Positions 1-9,078 are shown, counted from the first letter of the stretch. The stretch: 14,493 nt of DNA from UBA8444 sp964003875 (GCA_964003875.1 CAXFLH010000027.1:1-14493); one strand, 5' to 3'. Notes: generated from the letters alone by a model not told the origin. A program made the numbers and translations.

Positions 1-3000
1 ACATTAACGTCTGAAATTAATGCTAATACTATTTCACCCGAATTAGTTATTATTTCAACTATTAATGTTGGGTGTCAAGATTTGGGAAGTGCTACATTTG
101 AATTAATGCAAGGAAATGAACCTTTTGTATTTATCCTCAACGGTTCTATTATTCCTGTTGTTTTAGATGCTCAAAATCAATTTACAATAAGTGATTTAGA
201 AGCAAGTCCTTACGAGTTAACGGTTAAAGATAATTTCTTATGTGCTGACACTGTTGATTTTGAAATTTTCAATAATACTGAGATTGTTTTTGAGGTTGTA
301 GATATCAATGACGCACTAACTTGTTACATGGACTCGACTGGTTTTGTTGAACTTGGGGTCCAAAATGGTACTAGTCCATATTTATTTGATTTAGTTAAAG
401 ATGGAGATACACTTGCTACACAAACCAGTAATATTTTTAATAATTTAACAATGGGAGACTACATCGTCCATCTAACTGACGCTGAAGATTGTCATCAACA
501 GCTCTCTTTTACTATTGTTGCTGATGAAATCATTATTTCTGATAGTTTAGATTTGCATAAAGATGTCAGTTGCTATGGTGCAAATGATGGAGAGTTTATG
601 TTACATATAGAAAGTATTAATCCTTTACACCTTGTTAGACTTACTGATACCATAAATACCATTTATCCTTGGAATAATCACCCCCATTTATTTAATAGCC
701 TTGCTGGAGGAATTTATACAATTGAAGTAGTTACTTCTATTATTGACGATTGTCCTTACTTTTTTGAGGTAGAAATTACAGAGCCAGAACCTTTTATTCT
801 TGACTCCATTAAAGTTACTGATATTATTTGTTATGGCGATAGTACAGGGATTTTAGATGCTTATTTTACAGGTGGAACACCAGATTATACTATTATATTC
901 AATAACGATTCTAGTATATTATCTAATCAATTATATGCGGGTTCTTTTTATTTAGAAATTGTAGATTCTAACGGCTGTTTTTTAGATACTAACTTTATAG
1001 TGAACGAACCTAATGAGTTAGCTATTTCAATCGTAGATAGTTTGACTCTTGATGTTTCTTGTTTTGGAAATAATGATGGGCAAATAGGTCTAGATGCTAG
1101 TGGGGGTGTGCCTCCATACCAATTCAGTATTTTTGGTCAATCTCCTCAAGATACTAATGTAATAATTGACCTTTTGGCTGATACCTTTATAGTTACAGTA
1201 ACGGATAGTGTGGGTTGTCAAGATACGATGACAGTTATTCTTTCACAACCTGATTTGAGTTTGTTTATCGACAGTTATGAGTTATCGGATAGTATGGGTT
1301 ATTGTGCCTTGTGTTATGGTGATTCAACTGGTTTTATAGATATTACAATAAATGGAGGAACAGCTGATTATTCGTACTTTATAGTTAATGAGCCTGATAC
1401 ATTTACAACTTCCCAAATTGATAAATTGGTTGGTAGTGAGGAATATCAATTCTTCGTTATTGATGCTCAAGGTTGTTTTTCAGACACCATAACTGTTGAA
1501 TGTACTTCGCCGGAAGAATTAGTTTTAGAAATTGAAACAGCAACTTTGCCTTCGTGTTGTTATAGTTGTGATTCGGAAGTGATTTTATCAGCCGAAGGAG
1601 GAATATTTCCATACAGTTATGGATTTGAAGATGGAATTTTCCAAGCGGATAGTTTATTTGATCAATTGTGTGGTGATTCTTCATATACTTTTAAAATTTT
1701 AGACAATCACGGCTGTGAAAAACAAGATACTTCTCTTATTGTACCGAACATACCTTGTTTAGTTGTCGACACTATAAATTACATAAATGTTAATCTTCCA
1801 GCCCTTATTCATTATGATATTTGCCAAGTAGATGGTACTGCAAAAATTTACACCTCGGCACTTGAGGGAGTAGGTAATTATTCATTTTCGATAGACAATG
1901 GTCCTTTTATTCATCAAAATGAAATTATGTTTGATAGTTTATTTCAAGGAATTCATAATATAGTTGTAAAAGATGAATTGAATTGTTTAGACACTTTATC
2001 ATTCATTGTTGATGAACCAGGCCCCATTGTCATTTCCGAATTGACAATTGACTCTATATTTTGTGGTGCCCCAACTATCAATAGTGCTTCAGGGCAATCA
2101 GATATCGGCGGTATTAATGCTATTGCTAGTGGAGGCTCAAGTGGTGTTTATTTTTATTCTTTAGACCAGACAGATAGTTTGCTATATCAAAATTCAGGTT
2201 TGTTTGAAAATTTAGATTCGGGCTATTATTCTATGAATATTATTGATTTAAACGATTGTGTTCAAGAGTTTGATCTTTATATACCCTTTTACTCAGCATA
2301 TATAGATTATAGCATTAGTAATATTTCTTGTTCGGGTTTCAGTGATGGAATTATTCAAATAGATACAGTCATTGGTAACCTCAATCCATGGGTTACTTTA
2401 AATGGAAATACGTCTGCAAATAATAGTTTTTATCAGCTTTCAGAAGGCACTTATACACTTTCTGCAAATTACTTTATACCAAACTCCTCCGATGTTTGTA
2501 CTTATAGCGAAACTATAGAATTAGTTGATAAAGAGCCTTTAGAATTTTCGTATGACTTATCAAACCCAACATGTAATGGAACTTGTGATGGTTCAATTAG
2601 CATAAGTCAATTGAGCGGTGGCACTACTCCTTACAATTTAATATGTCTTAACACAGCTGATAGCAGTTTGGTATTTGATAATTTGTGTGCAGATGAGTAT
2701 GCTATTAAGATGGTTGATTTTAATGGTTGTTTTATTATAGAAGATATTCTTATGTTTGAGCCAAATGCTATTTACCCAATAATTGATTTTGACAATGGCC
2801 AATTGGTAATTCTTGAGCCTACAATAAGCAATCCTCTTTCTGGAATTCCACCATATTCTTATCAATGGTATGATTCTGAGGGACAAATTGTAGGTGCAAA
2901 TGATAGCCTTTTTGAACCAATCTTGCCTGGAGAATATTCTGTTGTTGTTACTGATGATTTGGATTGTATTGGTGAATCAAGCCTATATGAAATAGAAGTA

Positions 3001-3252
3001 TTAGAAGTGATAAATTGGGCCAATTTGGAGGTTAATGTATATCCTAATCCGTTTAATAATTTCTTAAATGTCTCATTAGATTCTAAAGATAAAATACTTT
3101 GGGAGCTTAGTGATGTTAGAGCTAGAGTTGTAAAGAGTGGATATGATTCAAATGTTTGGGAAATAAACACTTCACAATTATTCAATGGTATTTATTTTTT
3201 AAGACTTAAAAAGGATGAAAATGAGCTTATTTATAAGATTATTAAACAATAA
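1..3252 (+). CDS. Partial T9SS-secreted surface protein with SprB-like repeats (5' end outside window)
   Basis: The frame is open from base 1, so the gene starts upstream; the TTG at 82 is simply an internal Leu codon. The visible 1083 residues consist of about ten to twelve degenerate repeats of roughly 80-100 residues. Each has the SprB-repeat pattern: a Cys, then a (D/N/S)-(D/S)-G turn, a beta strand, GG-x-x-P-Y, and a closing D-x-x-G-C. Clear examples begin near 562, 823, 1051, 1306, 2320 and 2564. The last 70 or so residues (from about 3031, starting NVYPNPF and ending in a Lys-rich strand) match a type A T9SS C-terminal sorting domain. By family knowledge such proteins cross the outer membrane through the T9SS and are attached or released at the surface, often as adhesins, including the gliding adhesin SprB. 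The specific ligand and any enzymatic domain in the missing N-terminus are unknown. Several repeats carry extra Cys pairs. Confidence 0.88.
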   Translation, partial: TLTSEINANTISPELVIISTINVGCQDLGSATFELMQGNEPFVFILNGSIIPVVLDAQNQFTISDLEASPYELTVKDNFLCADTVDFEIFNNTEIVFEVVDINDALTCYMDSTGFVELGVQNGTSPYLFDLVKDGDTLATQTSNIFNNLTMGDYIVHLTDAEDCHQQLSFTIVADEIIISDSLDLHKDVSCYGANDGEFMLHIESINPLHLVRLTDTINTIYPWNNHPHLFNSLAGGIYTIEVVTSIIDDCPYFFEVEITEPEPFILDSIKVTDIICYGDSTGILDAYFTGGTPDYTIIFNNDSSILSNQLYAGSFYLEIVDSNGCFLDTNFIVNEPNELAISIVDSLTLDVSCFGNNDGQIGLDASGGVPPYQFSIFGQSPQDTNVIIDLLADTFIVTVTDSVGCQDTMTVILSQPDLSLFIDSYELSDSMGYCALCYGDSTGFIDITINGGTADYSYFIVNEPDTFTTSQIDKLVGSEEYQFFVIDAQGCFSDTITVECTSPEELVLEIETATLPSCCYSCDSEVILSAEGGIFPYSYGFEDGIFQADSLFDQLCGDSSYTFKILDNHGCEKQDTSLIVPNIPCLVVDTINYINVNLPALIHYDICQVDGTAKIYTSALEGVGNYSFSIDNGPFIHQNEIMFDSLFQGIHNIVVKDELNCLDTLSFIVDEPGPIVISELTIDSIFCGAPTINSASGQSDIGGINAIASGGSSGVYFYSLDQTDSLLYQNSGLFENLDSGYYSMNIIDLNDCVQEFDLYIPFYSAYIDYSISNISCSGFSDGIIQIDTVIGNLNPWVTLNGNTSANNSFYQLSEGTYTLSANYFIPNSSDVCTYSETIELVDKEPLEFSYDLSNPTCNGTCDGSISISQLSGGTTPYNLICLNTADSSLVFDNLCADEYAIKMVDFNGCFIIEDILMFEPNAIYPIIDFDNGQLVILEPTISNPLSGIPPYSYQWYDSEGQIVGANDSLFEPILPGEYSVVVTDDLDCIGESSLYEIEVLEVINWANLEVNVYPNPFNNFLNVSLDSKDKILWELSDVRARVVKSGYDSNVWEINTSQLFNGIYFLRLKKDENELIYKIIKQ

Positions 3253-3274
3253 TTTTTAGTTTTTAAATTTTCAT

Positions 3275-3282
3275 TACTTTCG
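3275..3282 (+). promoter_or_regulatory. Possible -7 promoter box for the TPR gene
   Basis: TACTTTCG matches five of the six fixed positions of the Bacteroidota -7 element TAnnTTTG and lies 26 bases before the ATG at 3309, within a 56-base gap. No TTG -33 element is visible at the usual spacing. Read-through from the upstream surface-protein gene is an alternative, since no terminator hairpin is seen between the two genes. Confidence 0.3.
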
Positions 3283-3308
3283 TACAATACTAAAATGATT
3301 CAATTTAG

Positions 3309-4916
3309 ATGAAAAAATTTATTTATTTAATAGCGATTTTTGCTTTTGCAATATTCAATTCAATGGCAGCTAATTCTCTTTTTATCGAAGACGAGGTTGT
3401 TGTTTCAATTAGTCAAAATGATTTAATTATCATTTCTGACGTTGCTAAGGTTATGGAGTACGCTAAGGTTAAAGGACTTAGCGATAGAGCTGCAGATCAA
3501 ATTAAACTTGCTGAGGAGGCTTATGCCAAAGGGGTGCAATTAATGCAACAGTCTGATAACGTAAAGGCTATTCTATCTTTTAAAACAGCATTCAAAAATT
3601 ATAAAAGAGCTAAGCTAAATGATGACGCATTAAATTTTCCAAATTTACAACTTGCATTAGCTCATCAACTTAGTAATGATGCTCGAAATCAAAAGAAAGT
3701 GTTAAGATACCTTGAGTTGGTTACTAGTTCTGTAGAAAAGGAAAAGGAATGGTTATATAACCTTGCTATTCTAAATTACCTAAACAGTAATGAGGAATTA
3801 GCAGCGGAGCAATTAGAGGCTGTAATTAAAATGGATAAAAACTTTTTTAAAGCCTATGGTAACTTGGCTGCAGTATATCAAGCTATAAATGACTTAAAAA
3901 AAGCGGACAAAGTGCTTACTCGCCTAAAATATGCTCAAGATGACTTAGCGGAGAAACAAAGAAAGGAGCAATTAGCTTTAGCTAAGAAGAAAGAAAAAGC
4001 TAAAAATTCCAATAAAGCTGATAAAATTGAAATCAAGTCAGCACCCCCTAAAGGTATTAATATTGAGCCTATTTCTTTATCAGCTAAGGGAGATGGAAAA
4101 TCAGTATTAAAAAATGAGACAATTACAGCTTTTGATGATCGGTTAAGAAAAAAGCTTAGAGAAGGTCAGGAGTTGTATGACCAAGGCGTTGTACTATTTA
4201 ATGCAGGAGAATTTCCACTTGCTATTAAAGCATTTAAGTCTTCTTTGAAGAAATTCAATCAAGCCAAGGTTTCACAATTAACGCTAAGCTATGTAAACAC
4301 TAATTTAGCAATGTCTTATTTTAGAAGCTCTGAAAAGAGAGATAAAAAGAAAGTAGGACCTATCATCGAAATGCTATCTAAACAAGTGTATGACGATAGA
4401 GATTTAACATACAATATAGCTGTAATGCAATATGGCTTAGGAAAGAAAGAGAAAGCGATAGAATTATTAGAAAAGTGTAATTCACTAGATAAATACTTCT
4501 TGTTGTCCTATCAAAATCAAGTGGCTATTCACAATGAATTAGATGATTTGAAAAGTGCTAAGAAAGCTTTTAAAAATCACGAAAAATACAAGAATGAGCT
4601 TACAGAAGTTTATAAAGAATACGTAAGAACTGGTATCAAAAATAGCGATGTAGATTTATCCTTCTTAGATGGAGCTATTTTCAGAGTTGCATTGGGTGAT
4701 TTCAGTGAATTTAATATGCCTATAGATATCTATTTGCATGATGATTTAATTACTGTGCCATTAGGAAATGACTTTTTCACCTTCATATGTGGAAATTATG
4801 ATAGCTATAAAAAAGCAGAGTCTTATTTATTGAAAGTTAGTTCTAATGGGTATGAGAACGCATTTATTATAGCGTTTAAAGATGGTGTCAGGACTGACTT
4901 TGCCTCAGAGTTTTAA
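3309..4916 (+). CDS. Periplasmic TPR protein with duplicated repeat module and SPOR-like C-terminus
   Basis: A 535-residue protein. Residues 1-20 form a signal peptide (Lys-Lys, hydrophobic core, SMA-A cleavage site), so it is probably periplasmic. Residues about 69-213 and 287-431 are two copies of one TPR-like helical module that align without gaps at a constant offset of 218 residues; for example YNLA at 150-153 matches YNIA at 368-371. A Lys-rich low-complexity linker (about 216-270) joins them. Residues 458-535 (FRVALGDF ... ICGNYDSYKKAE ... NAFIIAFKDG) resemble the SPOR-like domain common in Bacteroidota envelope proteins, a family that can bind peptidoglycan. I infer a scaffold or cell-wall-associated protein; no enzymatic motif is visible. 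It lies 56 bases after the surface-protein gene on the same strand and ends just before a strong terminator. Alanine- and lysine-rich composition fits TPR helices. The exact function is unknown. Confidence 0.85.
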   Translation: MKKFIYLIAIFAFAIFNSMAANSLFIEDEVVVSISQNDLIIISDVAKVMEYAKVKGLSDRAADQIKLAEEAYAKGVQLMQQSDNVKAILSFKTAFKNYKRAKLNDDALNFPNLQLALAHQLSNDARNQKKVLRYLELVTSSVEKEKEWLYNLAILNYLNSNEELAAEQLEAVIKMDKNFFKAYGNLAAVYQAINDLKKADKVLTRLKYAQDDLAEKQRKEQLALAKKKEKAKNSNKADKIEIKSAPPKGINIEPISLSAKGDGKSVLKNETITAFDDRLRKKLREGQELYDQGVVLFNAGEFPLAIKAFKSSLKKFNQAKVSQLTLSYVNTNLAMSYFRSSEKRDKKKVGPIIEMLSKQVYDDRDLTYNIAVMQYGLGKKEKAIELLEKCNSLDKYFLLSYQNQVAIHNELDDLKSAKKAFKNHEKYKNELTEVYKEYVRTGIKNSDVDLSFLDGAIFRVALGDFSEFNMPIDIYLHDDLITVPLGNDFFTFICGNYDSYKKAESYLLKVSSNGYENAFIIAFKDGVRTDFASEF

Positions 4917-4936
4917 AGGTAAGATTGTTACAAAAC

Positions 4937-4969
4937 AAAAAAAGCACATCATATAGATGTGCTTTTTTT
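4937..4969. terminator. Bidirectional intrinsic terminator between convergent genes
   Basis: A perfect 14-bp stem (seven A, then GCACATC, pairing with GATGTGC and seven T) closes a 5-base loop, ATATA. It begins 20 bases after the stop of the + strand TPR gene and lies 15 bases after the stop of the - strand lipoprotein gene. The symmetric A and T runs provide a U-tract in either direction, so it can end both transcripts. Confidence 0.9.
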
Positions 4970-4984
4970 ATAAATAGATTATGA

Positions 4985-5362
4985 TTATTTACAATCCCAA
5001 CTTTCGGACCAATTGTATTTATAAATTCCTGAAATGGAGTCACCAATTGTTGTTTCAAAACTAACTGTAGAATTATTAATGGCTTTTAAATCTTCACCAC
5101 ATGCTTCTCTTACCGTGATAGGGCTTAGGTAAGGGCTGATGTCAGTAGAAGAAGTAATATTAGCAGGAAGGGCTGTGTTGACATATCCTGGCCCGCTATA
5201 ACTAAAGTTATTTGTTGAGTCTAAACTCATTGAGCCGTTATTGGATGAATAATACTCTACTGATAAACTGATATCTGTAGAACTTTGACAATCCAAACAA
5301 TCCAAACAAGAAGTCAATAAGATTGTAGATAATAGTCCAGTAATTAAAATTTTAATATTCAT
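4985..5362 (-). CDS. Small lipoprotein of unknown function
   Basis: A 125-residue protein with a lipoprotein signal: hydrophobic residues 5-16 and a lipobox L-T-S-C with the acylated Cys at 19. The mature N-terminus carries two further Cys in a C-L-D-C-L-D-C pattern (19, 22, 25), and two more Cys lie near the end. The rest is rich in Ser, Asn and Thr and predicted beta-strand-like, with no domain I recognise. The gene starts 35 bases after the stop of the beta-barrel gene on the same strand with no visible promoter box between them, so the two are probably co-transcribed and the lipoprotein may sit near the barrel in the outer membrane or periplasm. That partnership is inferred only from position. 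It ends just before the shared terminator. Confidence 0.75.
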   Translation of the reverse strand: MNIKILITGLLSTILLTSCLDCLDCQSSTDISLSVEYYSSNNGSMSLDSTNNFSYSGPGYVNTALPANITSSTDISPYLSPITVREACGEDLKAINNSTVSFETTIGDSISGIYKYNWSESWDCK

Positions 5363-5397
5363 ACTATAAAATGTTAAGGTTGTGATTGTGTTAAAGA

Positions 5398-6600
5398 CTA
5401 GAATGCGTATCCTACTCTAATTTTAATTCTATATGTTTCTATTTTAGCAAAATCAGTTAGTCCAGGTAAGTCTCTATAAAAACCAGATGAGAACTTTAAT
5501 GATTCATTTCCTTTGGCTTTTATTACAACATTTGTCCCACTTTCATCAACGATGCCATAATATCCGTTTGCAACATCTGAATCAGGAGCATTGCCATCAA
5601 AAGCGTATACATCTCCATATTTTGTTTGTAAATAAAAATCAGCAGTATTGCCTGCAGCAGAAGCAACTGTATTTACATTATCGGCTGTTTGGTTTAAATT
5701 CCAATCATCGTTTCCATTAAATACCCTTTCGCTTCTATTTACGATGCTATATTGAGGTCCGATTTGTATATCTAGAGATATCTTATCATAAAACAACCAT
5801 TGACGACCAATAGCGATACCTGCCATTAAGCCAAATTCGTTATGTTTATAAGATACATCATGCCAACTAAGGTCATTGTTGTTTACTGTAGCATTTGAAC
5901 CATTAGGATTGCTTGTATTTGCTCCATTAGTACTAATAGAACCAAAGTCCGGTGATGCAGGGTCAGTATTTTCTGTACCTAACCAAGGACCCGAGTAGTT
6001 GCCAAAAACTGCATCAACATAAGTAGGGTTGTTAGGATACATTAGATAATTCATAGCTTGATTAGTTTCAATAGGTGTATTATCATCGAAATCAATACTT
6101 TTAGATTGTATGTTTACAAAAGGAGCAATATACCAACCTCTAGGAGGATCGCCAATTTTTTGTTCATACGTTTTAATGTAACTTCTATATTCAACTCCTA
6201 AGCCAAAACCACTTATTGTCGTAGTTGCTAATCTAGAAACAGAATGCTCTAATGGATCGGCAACAACTTGTGTTCCAGAAACTAAATTGCCAGGATCATG
6301 GTTGCTGTTAGTGTCAATAACTGCAGTCATTCCGGCACCAAAAGTTTGGTCATGCTTTGAAGAAAAGAATGAAAGTGAATATTGCATCGATCCTTTAGTT
6401 AAAATATTTGGCCACTTTCCTTGTTTTCTAGCTCTTCCTCTAGGCTTAATATTATTAATTCCTTCATTGAATGTACGCTCGTATGAAACTTCATACATAC
6501 CAAAAGCAGCATCTAAACCGCTAATTTTTACTACACTTTCTTGTGCTTGAGAAATTATTCCGACAAACATCATGGCTAGTACTATGGCAACTTTTTTCAT
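5398..6600 (-). CDS. Outer-membrane beta-barrel protein, unassigned
   Basis: A 400-residue protein with a signal peptide (residues 1-19, cleavage likely SQA-Q) and a final strand ending RVGYAF; a C-terminal aromatic residue is typical of outer-membrane barrels recognised by the BAM complex. Strands with alternating aromatic or hydrophobic residues are visible around 31-43 (YEVSYERTF), 131-141, 155-165 (GWYIAPFV), 255-285 (GIAIGRQWLF, then LDIQIGPQY) and 387-400. Long segments rich in Asn, Asp, Ser and Thr (about 172-250 and 293-350) look like extracellular loops or an inserted region. It resembles the DUF3575-type small barrels of Bacteroidota but is longer; it is not a TonB receptor or SusC. 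The substrate is unknown. It is the likely first gene of a two-gene unit with the downstream lipoprotein and lies 54 bases after pheT. Confidence 0.78.
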   Translation of the reverse strand: MKKVAIVLAMMFVGIISQAQESVVKISGLDAAFGMYEVSYERTFNEGINNIKPRGRARKQGKWPNILTKGSMQYSLSFFSSKHDQTFGAGMTAVIDTNSNHDPGNLVSGTQVVADPLEHSVSRLATTTISGFGLGVEYRSYIKTYEQKIGDPPRGWYIAPFVNIQSKSIDFDDNTPIETNQAMNYLMYPNNPTYVDAVFGNYSGPWLGTENTDPASPDFGSISTNGANTSNPNGSNATVNNNDLSWHDVSYKHNEFGLMAGIAIGRQWLFYDKISLDIQIGPQYSIVNRSERVFNGNDDWNLNQTADNVNTVASAAGNTADFYLQTKYGDVYAFDGNAPDSDVANGYYGIVDESGTNVVIKAKGNESLKFSSGFYRDLPGLTDFAKIETYRIKIRVGYAF

Positions 6601-6635
6601 TATAACTAGGTGTTTTTCTATTAAATTAGTGATGT

Positions 6636-6643
6636 CAAATATA
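6636..6643 (-). promoter_or_regulatory. -7 promoter box for the barrel gene
   Basis: TATATTTG on the - strand matches the Bacteroidota -7 consensus TAnnTTTG at every fixed position. It lies 35 bases before the ATG at 6600, inside the 54-base gap after pheT. No TTG -33 element is evident at the usual spacing, where pheT coding sequence already begins. It implies a separate transcript for the barrel and lipoprotein genes. Confidence 0.5.
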
Positions 6644-6654
6644 AGAAATTGAAT

Positions 6655-9078
6655 TTACTTTCTTACTTCAGCTCCTAATTTCTGTTCAAATGCATTAATT
6701 AATTTGTCTATAACCCAATCAATTTGTGAATCGGTTAGGGTATTTTCTTTATTTTCAAGAATAAAACTTAATGCGTAAGATTTTTTATTTTTTGGTAATT
6801 TATCACCTTCATAAACATCAAATAAATTGACTGATTTTAGAAAGTTTGTTTCCGTTTGTTTTGCTAATGAGTTTAGTTTTGAAAATTCAATATCTTTATC
6901 TAGCAAAAGAGCTAAATCTCTTCTTACACTAGGAAATTTATTGACTTCAGAATATTTAGTTTTGGAGTGAATATGTTTAACTATTAAATCCCAATCTAAC
7001 TCTGCATATAAAACATCAGTTTTGATGCCAAAGGCTTTTAAAGTGGCTTTATTGACAAAACCAAAATCAGCAATTTTATTTTTCTTGAAATTAAATGAAT
7101 ATGCATCGACTAGATATGATAACTCATTATTTTTTCCTTTCAAATTCTCTAAACCTAAGCGTTTTAAAATGTGCTCAACCTTTTGTTTAATCCAGAAAAA
7201 ATCTTTTTTCTTAATCTGTTCGTTCCAACTTTCAGAATTTTCATTTCCACAAGCTAGTAAAATAAGTTTCTTTTTCTCAATGTATTTACTATTGATAATT
7301 TGGTAGGTCTTACCGAATTCGTAAAAGCTTAAATTATGGTTCTTTCTATTTAAATTGTAAGCGATGTTGTCTAATCCAGAAAATAATAAGCTTTGTCTCA
7401 TTCCATCTAAATCTTGACTCAATGGATTGAGTAGTTTTACCTGTTCATCTAATTTAATTTCAGTTATTAGTTCTGAGTAGCTAGACTTGGATAAAGAGTT
7501 ATTCATGCACTCATTAAAACCATTATTAGAGAGAAGGTCTGAAATGATATTTTGTAAATAGTCTTCATCTAATTTGTCTGAATATACAATTGATGATTTA
7601 AGCTGAGTTGGGATATGAATGTTGTTATAGCCATATATTCTTAAAATTTCTTCTACAACATCTTCTTCTCTAGTGACATCAACTCTATAAGGGGGAACTG
7701 AAAGATGTAATTTATCCTTGTCTTCTTTAGTTATTTTAATGTCTAGACTTTTCAAAATAGATTTAATGGTGTCTGTATCTATTTTTTCACCAATTAACTT
7801 ATTGACTTTATTGAAACGGAGCTCTATGTTTGTGTCTCTTATTTCGTTTGGGTAAAAATCACTTATATAGCTAGAAATAGAACCTTCACAAATGTCTTTT
7901 ATAAGCAAAGCCGCTCTTTTTAAAGCATAAATTACTAGATTAGGGTCGACGCTTCTTTCAAATCGAAAGGAAGCGTCAGTGCTTAAGGCATGTCTTTTAG
8001 CTGTTTTTCTTATAGAAACAGGATTGAAATAGGCGCTTTCTAGAAAAATTTCTGTTGTGTTTTTCTCAACTCCCGAATTTTTACCTCCAAAAATACCAGC
8101 AATACACATGGGCTGATTATTACCATCACATATCATCAAGTCTTCAGATGACAGTTCTCTTTCTACATCATCAAGAGTAGTGAATTTTGTTTTATCTTTT
8201 AGTTGTTGTATGATAACAGTATCTTTCTCAATTTTTTTAGCGTCAAAAGCGTGTAATGGCTGACCAGTTTCGTGTAGGACATAATTTGTAATGTCTACAA
8301 CATTATTTATTGGTGTTAATCCTATAGATTGAAGTCTTTTTTGTAGCCAATCTGGTGAGGCTTTTACTTTTACATTTTTTATGCTAACACCTGCATATCT
8401 AGGGCATGATTTTTCATCTTTAACTTCTATTGAAACAGGTTCTTCTGACCCTTCTTTGAATGTACTTATATCAGCAAAATTTAATTGGCATTTTATATTA
8501 TTATGGTTAAGTACTGCCGCTAAATCTCTAGCTACTCCTATGTGTGACATAGCATCTGAGCGATTTGGAGTTAATCCAATTTCAAAAATAATGTCTGTTT
8601 CTATTTTGAAGTATTCACTAGCTAATTGGCCTACTTTTGCTTTTGAGTCGAGAACCATAATGCCCTCATGACTATCGCCAAGACCAATTTCATCTTCAGC
8701 ACATATCATACCCTCCGATACTTCACCTCTAATTTTTCCTTTTTTGATTTTAAAAGATTCGTTATCAGAATACAATACAGTTCCGATAGTAGCAACAGGA
8801 ACTTTTTGTCCTGCCTCAACATTTGGTGCGCCACAAACAATTTTAAGAGCTTCTTCTTGACCTATGTTTACTGTTGTAATGCTAAGTCTATCAGCATTGG
8901 GATGTTGTTCTTTTGTTAATACCTCACCAATAACAATACCTTTCAGTCCACCTTTAATACTTTCTACGTGTTCTATTCCTTCAACTTCAAGTCCTGTGTC
9001 GGTCAAGTATCGAGCAACTGTTGTTGCATCTAAATCAATATCTATGTATTCTTTTAACCAATTGTATGAAATCTTCAT
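6655..9078 (-). CDS. pheT: Phenylalanine-tRNA ligase beta subunit
   Basis: Cytoplasmic beta chain of the alpha2-beta2 enzyme that charges tRNA-Phe with phenylalanine using ATP. At 807 residues it has the usual bacterial length and order: an N-terminal MKISYNWLKEYI start, an EMAP/OB-type tRNA-binding domain (about 42-153), the LTPNRSD motif (169-175), B3/B4 domain with RYAGV, NNVVDITNYV and IAGIFGG (about 225-400), B5 domain with DVTREEDVVEEI (467-478), a catalytic-like domain, and a C-terminal ferredoxin-fold anticodon-binding domain (about 709-806, FPSVRRDLALLLD). The B3/B4 region is the family's editing site for misacylated Tyr-tRNA-Phe. The gene for the alpha chain, pheS, is not next to it, which is common in Bacteroidota. 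It lies 62 bases after recG on the same strand and carries its own promoter-like box. No defects are seen. Confidence 0.98.
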   Translation of the reverse strand: MKISYNWLKEYIDIDLDATTVARYLTDTGLEVEGIEHVESIKGGLKGIVIGEVLTKEQHPNADRLSITTVNIGQEEALKIVCGAPNVEAGQKVPVATIGTVLYSDNESFKIKKGKIRGEVSEGMICAEDEIGLGDSHEGIMVLDSKAKVGQLASEYFKIETDIIFEIGLTPNRSDAMSHIGVARDLAAVLNHNNIKCQLNFADISTFKEGSEEPVSIEVKDEKSCPRYAGVSIKNVKVKASPDWLQKRLQSIGLTPINNVVDITNYVLHETGQPLHAFDAKKIEKDTVIIQQLKDKTKFTTLDDVERELSSEDLMICDGNNQPMCIAGIFGGKNSGVEKNTTEIFLESAYFNPVSIRKTAKRHALSTDASFRFERSVDPNLVIYALKRAALLIKDICEGSISSYISDFYPNEIRDTNIELRFNKVNKLIGEKIDTDTIKSILKSLDIKITKEDKDKLHLSVPPYRVDVTREEDVVEEILRIYGYNNIHIPTQLKSSIVYSDKLDEDYLQNIISDLLSNNGFNECMNNSLSKSSYSELITEIKLDEQVKLLNPLSQDLDGMRQSLLFSGLDNIAYNLNRKNHNLSFYEFGKTYQIINSKYIEKKKLILLACGNENSESWNEQIKKKDFFWIKQKVEHILKRLGLENLKGKNNELSYLVDAYSFNFKKNKIADFGFVNKATLKAFGIKTDVLYAELDWDLIVKHIHSKTKYSEVNKFPSVRRDLALLLDKDIEFSKLNSLAKQTETNFLKSVNLFDVYEGDKLPKNKKSYALSFILENKENTLTDSQIDWVIDKLINAFEQKLGAEVRK

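Noticed and set aside
2862..3185. 107-residue - strand open frame over the end of the surface-protein gene
   Set aside because: It overlaps the conserved T9SS sorting domain on the opposite strand and its product has no recognisable domain, so it is a chance frame.
82..3252. Start of the surface-protein gene at the TTG at 82
   Set aside because: The same frame is open back to base 1 and the upstream residues read as more of the same repeat protein, so the true start is outside the window.
1..3252. DNA-level tandem repeats in the surface-protein gene
   Set aside because: The repeats are visible only in the protein; at the DNA level the copies are too diverged to count as direct repeats or recombination hot spots.
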